Below the pieces are notes generated by a model that saw only the letters and a list, made by a program, of their open reading frames with translations, had not been told where the DNA came from and did not search any database. From CBDTTM01 sp965363355 (GTDB lineage Bacteria; Bacillota; Negativicutes; Selenomonadales; Selenomonadaceae): a DNA stretch of 10,199 nt. Positions 6,718 to 10,199 of this stretch are shown here, piece after piece; position 1 is the first letter of the stretch, and every line of letters starts with the position of its first letter. A program made the translations under genes and the position numbers. The stretch covers positions 1-10,199 of the forward strand of contig CBDTTM010000086.1 of assembly GCA_965363355.1 (NCBI GenBank). The letters are read 5' to 3'.

Positions 6718-7872
6718 TCAACAAAGATGAAAATAGCTGATTTCCGGTGGACAGCCAAGCCTAAATGGACACCAGCTGCCCGCGCCTGAATTGACGTAAC
6801 CATAAAGATCATCTTGCCGATACATCCCTCTCGTGTATTTAAACAACGGGAAAAGTGGGATGCCGAATAAACCGATTTGTCCCCCATGGGTATGGCCTGT
6901 CATTGTCAAATCGACTCCGTTGGCAAATGCATAATCAATGAAGATAGAATGATGCGCCATCAATACCTTTACGGCAGCTGATGGAACAGCCTTCATTGCC
7001 GAGTTCATCGTCTCTGCACACTGCGCAGACTGATCCCGCATTCTGTCGATTGGATAATCAACGCCTAATAAATATAAAGGACGCTCGCCATCTAGCAGTT
7101 TTACTGCATTGCCGGCGAGCACTTTTATTTTTGTTCTAGCCAATGAAGCCTCGATTTTTTCTCTTCCAGCCATATACTCATGATTTCCCCAGCAAAAGTA
7201 GATCCCTTGTGGAAAATCCTTCACATAGGTATTCACAAGATCTACAGCCTGCTCATTGTGCTCTCGATCATCAAACAGATCTCCCGTAATCAATAAAATA
7301 TCCGGTTTTGCCGCGGCAATTTGACTAAGGACTTCATCCAACCGATCCAATGAAAAAAAATAACCTAAATGCACATCACTGAGCTGCGCTATGCAGAAAC
7401 CGTCGAATTTCTTAGGTAAATTTTTTATCTGAATATCAAAATCCGTATTTTCTATCGCACGACTTTCCACAAGTCCTCCATATAAACTAAGCGCACCCGC
7501 TGCTGCTGGAAGACAAACTGCCTGTTGCAAAAAATAACGTTTGCTTGGATCATATCGACAAGATGACGGTTTTATTTTATGGCATATGAACAAAACCCCT
7601 CGATAAACAGCAAATAAACAGACCAAAATCAGTTGGAACATAAACCATATAACTATAGCTTGCAACAATTCTCCGGCAAAAGGCATCCCTTTAAAAAAGC
7701 TTTTGCTGCCGGCAATTCCTGCTATAGATAAAAAATTCAGGGCCAGCACTAATTTGCTGACTCTTTTTCCCCATGCCTGTGTACAAAGTATTCTGACCAC
7801 CTGCACAGAAAGAAATGTCAGCAAGGCCATCAACGCCAATACTATGAAAAAAAACACCATTGTCGGATTCAT
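6718..7872 (-). CDS. Membrane-anchored calcineurin-like metallophosphoesterase
   Basis: A 384-residue protein with an N-terminal membrane region (helices near 5-28, 41-57 and 68-95). A further hydrophobic stretch at 115-133 is preceded by SKRYFLQQA, which resembles a Tat-like signal with Lys-Arg instead of Arg-Arg. The phosphoesterase domain follows with all five metal-binding motifs: QLSDVH (163-168), GDLFDD (197-202), GNHE (229-232), AHH (306-308) and GHTHGGQ (326-332). The layout fits the YkuE/LpxG-like branch, whose studied members act on phosphoester or pyrophosphate bonds of lipids such as UDP-diacylglucosamine; the substrate here is unknown. ATG at 7878 is only 1 nt from GGAGG, while ATG at 7872 has 7-nt spacing, so the latter is chosen. 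It has its own promoter and no partner genes nearby. Confidence 0.88.
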   Translation of the reverse strand: MNPTMVFFFIVLALMALLTFLSVQVVRILCTQAWGKRVSKLVLALNFLSIAGIAGSKSFFKGMPFAGELLQAIVIWFMFQLILVCLFAVYRGVLFICHKIKPSSCRYDPSKRYFLQQAVCLPAAAGALSLYGGLVESRAIENTDFDIQIKNLPKKFDGFCIAQLSDVHLGYFFSLDRLDEVLSQIAAAKPDILLITGDLFDDREHNEQAVDLVNTYVKDFPQGIYFCWGNHEYMAGREKIEASLARTKIKVLAGNAVKLLDGERPLYLLGVDYPIDRMRDQSAQCAETMNSAMKAVPSAAVKVLMAHHSIFIDYAFANGVDLTMTGHTHGGQIGLFGIPLFPLFKYTRGMYRQDDLYGYVNSGAGSWCPFRLGCPPEISYFHLC

Positions 7873-7896
7873 CTTCATCCCTCCAAAACTATGACC

Positions 7897-7905
7897 ATTA
7901 TATCA
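7897..7905 (-). promoter_or_regulatory. Extended -10 promoter of the phosphoesterase gene
   Basis: On the leftward strand TGATATAAT (7905-7897) forms a perfect extended -10 (TGn-TATAAT). No good -35 is seen at 17 bp, which is common for extended -10 promoters. The implied leader is short and carries the GGAGGG ribosome binding site at 7879-7884. Confidence 0.6.
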
Positions 7906-7955
7906 TATTTCTCGTATTTCACCTTTTTTATGCGCTTTTCACCTCAAAAAAAGCG

Positions 7956-7983
7956 AAAAAAAGAACCGACAAAAGCCGGTTCT
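7956..7983 (-). terminator. Intrinsic terminator of the small HTH gene
   Basis: On the leftward strand the stem AGAACCG / CGGTTCT (7983-7977 with 7968-7962) has an 8-nt loop. A run of Ts follows (complement of 7956-7961). It lies about 45 bp after the stop of the HTH gene and upstream of the phosphoesterase promoter, so it insulates the two genes. Confidence 0.88.
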
Positions 7984-8028
7984 ATATACACCAACATTAT
8001 AAATTTCGTATAGTGCCTGTACTGGCGT

Positions 8029-8268
8029 CTATACTTCACCTCGTAAATGAGCTAACTCCGCTTGTTTTTCACAATAGTACCATCTTACAGATTTACCAAT
8101 AGCACACCGGATTGCATCAAGTTTTCCTTCCTGAGCTAATTTTTTCAACCGGTTGGCATCAAACCCACTAATCGATAAATAACTCGCCGAAATGAAGCCT
8201 CCTCTTTTCAAAAGGTTACGATAATTTGGACTGTCTCTGCGGTCCATTGCAACGTTTTTTATTGCCAT
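8029..8268 (-). CDS. Small helix-turn-helix (MerR/excisionase-like) DNA-binding protein
   Basis: A 79-residue protein. Residues 24-66 (GFISASYLSIS, GFDANRLKKLAQEGKLDAI, then IGKSVRWYY) follow the pattern of a small winged-helix domain of the MerR/Xis/AlpA type. In that pattern a helix is followed by a recognition helix, a turn and a two-strand wing ending in aromatic residues. No dimerisation helix or ligand domain follows, so it is a bare DNA-binding module. The ATG is preceded by GGAGG with 7-nt spacing. It has its own promoter and terminator, so it is a single-gene transcript. It is divergent from nuoE, which makes control of its own promoter or of the nuoEF operon conceivable; that is inference. 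There is no integrase or phage gene nearby, so an excisionase role is unsupported. Confidence 0.72.
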   Translation of the reverse strand: MAIKNVAMDRRDSPNYRNLLKRGGFISASYLSISGFDANRLKKLAQEGKLDAIRCAIGKSVRWYYCEKQAELAHLRGEV

Positions 8269-8329
8269 AAATATCCCTCCATCACGATTGTGTGAGTTTC
8301 ATTTACAGTTCATCTACGATTACACCTAT

Positions 8330-8358
8330 ATTATACCACAACCATGTAAAGCTGTATA
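8330..8358 (-). promoter_or_regulatory. Promoter of the small HTH gene
   Basis: On the leftward strand TATACA (8358-8353), a 17-bp spacer and a perfect TATAAT (8335-8330) form a good vegetative promoter. The leader would be about 55 nt. The -35 overlaps the 8-bp palindrome TGTATACA (8353-8360). Confidence 0.72.
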
Positions 8359-8433
8359 CATTATTTTAGTATTAAAATTCATTAATTCCAAATAGCATCG
8401 ATATAAAAACGATATTTTTCTTACTTTTTATAC

Positions 8434-8473
8434 TTTTTCAAAAAAAATGATAGCTCTTTCATTTTGTGAAAAA
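8434..8473. repeat. Compound AT-rich inverted repeat
   Basis: The outer arms TTTTTCA (8434-8440) and TGAAAAA (8467-8473) enclose the inner arms AAAATGA (8444-8450) and TCATTTT (8459-8465), with an 8-nt centre. Each pair of arms is perfect over 7 bp, and the two are offset by an asymmetric gap of 3 and 1 nt. It has no U-tract and low GC, so it is more likely an operator-type dyad, or chance in AT-rich DNA, than a terminator. Confidence 0.4.
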
Positions 8474-8545
8474 AATACTTTAACCTATCAGCCCACTAAA
8501 ATCAACCCTATTATGCTCTGAAAATTTGGAATCTTTCTAAATGCA

Positions 8546-8574
8546 TAGGCAAAAGTACTAATATTGTATATAAT
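8546..8574 (+). promoter_or_regulatory. Upstream promoter candidate of nuoE
   Basis: TAGGCA (8546-8551), a 17-bp spacer and a perfect TATAAT (8569-8574) point rightward. The leader to nuoE would be about 65 nt. Confidence 0.5.
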
Positions 8575-8575
8575 G

Positions 8576-8605
8576 TTGACAGTATAACTTCATATTGTTT
8601 GTTAT
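8576..8605 (+). promoter_or_regulatory. Second promoter candidate of nuoE
   Basis: A perfect TTGACA (8576-8581) is followed after 18 bp by TGTTAT (8600-8605), a 4-of-6 match to the -10 consensus. It overlaps the start site expected from the upstream candidate, so the two might be alternative or tandem promoters. The leader would be about 35 nt. Confidence 0.45.
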
Positions 8606-8646
8606 TTCTATTTATTATTTATATTTATTTATGGGGAGGGTGTTTT

Positions 8647-9147
8647 ATGCTAACTGCGCAAAAACAAGACCATATATTATCCAAAGAATTATCCGATAAA
8701 ATCGACCTGGTGCTTGCATCGCATGAATATGACAACACACAGATCGTTGGCATCTTACTCGATGTCCAAGATCTCATTGATGAACATTACATACCAGAAA
8801 CCATTGCCTATTATCTGTCGGAAAAACTCGATTTAAAAATCACTGTGATTTATGACTGTATTTCTTTTTACTCGAGCCTTTCCGAAAAACCTCGTGCTAA
8901 ATATCCAATCCAAATCTGTAACAGCATTGTTTGCAGCATCAACGATAATGATTCTGTTTTCACTACTTTTAAAGAGCTTCTTGGTATTGAGCTCAACGAA
9001 GTTACTTATGACGGCCGCTTTACTCTTGAAAGTGTTCCTTGCTTTGGCGCTTGTGATGTAGCTCCAGCAGTGCGCATCAACGGAACCGTTTACGGGCATC
9101 TTGACAGCCGCGGAAAAATCGAAAATTTGTTAAACAAACTGCTTTAA
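8647..9147 (+). CDS. nuoE: NuoE-like [2Fe-2S] subunit (24-kDa type, NADH-linked oxidoreductase)
   Basis: A 166-residue electron-transfer subunit of the NuoE/HydC family. It pairs with the NuoF flavoprotein and carries one thioredoxin-fold [2Fe-2S] cluster. All four cluster ligands are present as C-x4-C and C-x3-C: Cys91, Cys96, Cys132 and Cys136, the last two in VPCFGACDVAPAV. The N-terminal helical part (residues 8-60) matches the family. The usual CHVRG stretch after the second Cys is changed to CSINDND. The frame is open from a TTG at 8599, but GGGGAGGG at 8633-8640, 6 nt before ATG 8647, decides the start. It is followed 17 bp later by the NuoF-type gene. Lacking other Nuo genes in view, it more likely serves a soluble hydrogenase or formate dehydrogenase (HydC/HndA-like) than respiratory complex I; that is inference. 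Confidence 0.88.
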   Translation: MLTAQKQDHILSKELSDKIDLVLASHEYDNTQIVGILLDVQDLIDEHYIPETIAYYLSEKLDLKITVIYDCISFYSSLSEKPRAKYPIQICNSIVCSINDNDSVFTTFKELLGIELNEVTYDGRFTLESVPCFGACDVAPAVRINGTVYGHLDSRGKIENLLNKLL

Positions 9148-9164
9148 TAAGGAGATAGAACAAG

Positions 9165-10199
9165 ATGAGCAAATCCGTAAATTTCATTACTCGTAATTTT
9201 GGTAAATACGATGTATCCTCTATTGGTTCTTACATGAATATCGGCGGCTTCGATGCCCTGAAAAAAGCAGTCACCATGACTGGCGAAGACATTGCTGCAA
9301 CGATTGCCGAAGCAAAAATCAAAGGACGTGGCGGTGCTGCTTACGATATGGGCCGCAAATGGGCCCAGGCCAAAGCCGTTGTCGCTGAAAAGAAAGTCAT
9401 TATCTGCAATGCTGATGAAGGTGAACCTTGCACCTTCAAAGACCGTGCGCTCATTGAAAAAGATCCCTTCAACCTCATCGAAGGGATGATCATCGCCGGA
9501 TATACGGTAGATGCTCAAGATGGCTACATATACATGCGCGAAGAGTATTCTCATCTGCGCCCACTCCTTCTCAATGCGATACGCCAAGCAAAAACCTATG
9601 GATTTTTAGGAACAAATATTCTTGGCAAAGGCTTCAATTTCAATATCCATCTTTATTCCGGTGCAGGTGCCTATGTTTGCGGCGAAGGCACAGCCTTGAT
9701 CCGCTCGCTTGAAGGCAAAGCTGGTCGCCCTCGCATGAAACCACCATTTATCAAGCAAAGCGGACTATTTGCCCGTCCAACCTGCGTAAATAACGTAGAG
9801 AGCCTTGCGATTGTCGCTCCATTGCTTCTTGACAACAAAAAGGAATATCTCAGCTACGGAAGCGGCGAATCAATTGGCACAAAGCTCGTCAGCGTTGGCG
9901 GCAATGTAAATACCCCAGGTGTTTTTGAAATTCCTTTCGGCACAACCGTTCGTGAAATCGTCTATGACATGGCCGGCGGCATAAAGAACGACCATGCTAT
10001 CCGCTTGATTCAGTTCGGCGGAGCATCCGGAAAAGTCGCTTCGTCGCGAATCCTTGATACCCCTTATACTTATGACGATTTGAAAAAAGCTGGTGTCACC
10101 GTCGGCTCTGGCGCCATTCTAGTTGTGGATGACCGGACCAGTGTCCTTGACTTCTTGCGGACAACACAAGCCTTCTTTTCCCATGAAAGCTGTGGCCAG
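9165..10199 (+). CDS. nuoF: NuoF-like NAD(H)/FMN-binding subunit, 3' end cut by window edge
   Basis: The first 345 residues of a 51-kDa-type flavoprotein that passes electrons between NAD(H), FMN and Fe-S clusters. The frame runs open to the end of the window. Visible in order are the FMN/NADH site KGRGGAAYDMGRKW (53-66), NADEGEPCTFKDR (82-94), GAGAYVCGEGTAL (166-178) with EGKAGRPRMKPPF after it, and an SLBB domain from about 243. The last is ESCGQ (341-345), whose Cys343 is the first ligand of the N3-type 4Fe-4S cluster. There is no N-terminal thioredoxin-like domain as in HydB of bifurcating hydrogenases. GFPTG, usual after GRGGA, reads AYDMG here, and the usual Gly of EPGT is Cys89. AAGGAG lies 10 nt before the ATG. 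It is in an operon with the NuoE-like gene; the partner enzyme lies beyond the window. Confidence 0.92.
   Translation, partial: MSKSVNFITRNFGKYDVSSIGSYMNIGGFDALKKAVTMTGEDIAATIAEAKIKGRGGAAYDMGRKWAQAKAVVAEKKVIICNADEGEPCTFKDRALIEKDPFNLIEGMIIAGYTVDAQDGYIYMREEYSHLRPLLLNAIRQAKTYGFLGTNILGKGFNFNIHLYSGAGAYVCGEGTALIRSLEGKAGRPRMKPPFIKQSGLFARPTCVNNVESLAIVAPLLLDNKKEYLSYGSGESIGTKLVSVGGNVNTPGVFEIPFGTTVREIVYDMAGGIKNDHAIRLIQFGGASGKVASSRILDTPYTYDDLKKAGVTVGSGAILVVDDRTSVLDFLRTTQAFFSHESCGQ

Larger units (their letters stand above)
8269..8646. other. Long AT-rich divergent regulatory region between the HTH gene and nuoE
   Basis: These 378 bp hold no convincing coding frame. They contain a leftward promoter for the HTH gene (8330-8358) and rightward promoter candidates for nuoE (8546-8605). 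A CGATAT direct repeat lies at 8399 and 8410, 11 bp apart, and a compound inverted repeat spans 8434-8473. ATATTGT occurs at 8561-8567 and again at 8592-8598, flanking a TTGACA box. The short dyad TCAC-gattgt-GTGA (8282-8295) lies in the HTH leader. The stretch at about 8475-8545 shows nothing I can name. Confidence 0.6.

Noticed and set aside
7860..8102. 80-codon rightward open frame across the gap and the HTH gene end
   Set aside because: It runs through the terminator hairpin of the HTH gene and antisense into that gene; there is no supporting start site.
9144..9587. 147-codon leftward open frame opposite the NuoF start
   Set aside because: The sense strand encodes unmistakable NuoF motifs; this is its antisense shadow.
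1..10199. CRISPR arrays, IS elements, tRNA/rRNA genes, attachment sites
   Set aside because: No regular repeat-spacer pattern, transposase frame, terminal repeats or tRNA-like segments were seen when reading both strands.

Overview
The window (10,199 bp, moderate G+C by eye, strong Shine-Dalgarno sites) looks like chromosomal core and metabolic DNA from an anaerobic Firmicute-type bacterium. A member of the Negativicutes (Selenomonas / Megasphaera / Veillonella relatives) is my best guess. The grounds are Gram-positive-style ribosome binding sites and intrinsic terminators, a proteobacterial-type glutaminyl-tRNA synthetase, and a NuoE/NuoF pair of the kind that serves soluble anaerobic hydrogenases or formate dehydrogenases. 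This placement is inference; there is no rRNA or other marker here.

Left part (1-2820): a Na+/proline symporter of the PutP type lacks only its extreme 5' end and reads rightward. It converges on a leftward ArsB/NhaD-type permease, and the two share a bidirectional terminator. Middle (2861-5800): a leftward run holds an HD-domain phosphohydrolase, glnS, and a 104-residue basic protein of unknown function 6 bp behind glnS. A long hairpin closes the run just before the permease gene.

Next (5795-7905): divergent promoters separate the HD gene from a rightward TauE/SafE-type exporter. The exporter converges, with a 7-bp gap, on a leftward membrane-anchored calcineurin-like phosphoesterase. Right part (7956-10199): a small leftward helix-turn-helix gene with its own promoter and terminator is divergent, across 378 bp of AT-rich DNA, from a rightward nuoE-nuoF-type operon. 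That operon runs out of the window just after the first cysteine of NuoF's 4Fe-4S motif.

Functionally the window joins several unrelated small units: Na+-coupled uptake, ion or anion transport, tRNA charging, nucleotide or phosphoester hydrolysis, and electron transfer from or to NAD(H). Three starts were moved from the longest reading frame to fit the ribosome binding site: the HD gene (GTG at 5758), the phosphoesterase (ATG at 7872) and nuoE (ATG at 8647). I see no mobile element, CRISPR array, tRNA or rRNA. Most of the window is ordinary. The places worth a second look are the long regulatory region before nuoE with its neighbouring HTH gene, the small protein coupled to glnS, and the atypical residues in the FMN/NADH pocket of NuoF.
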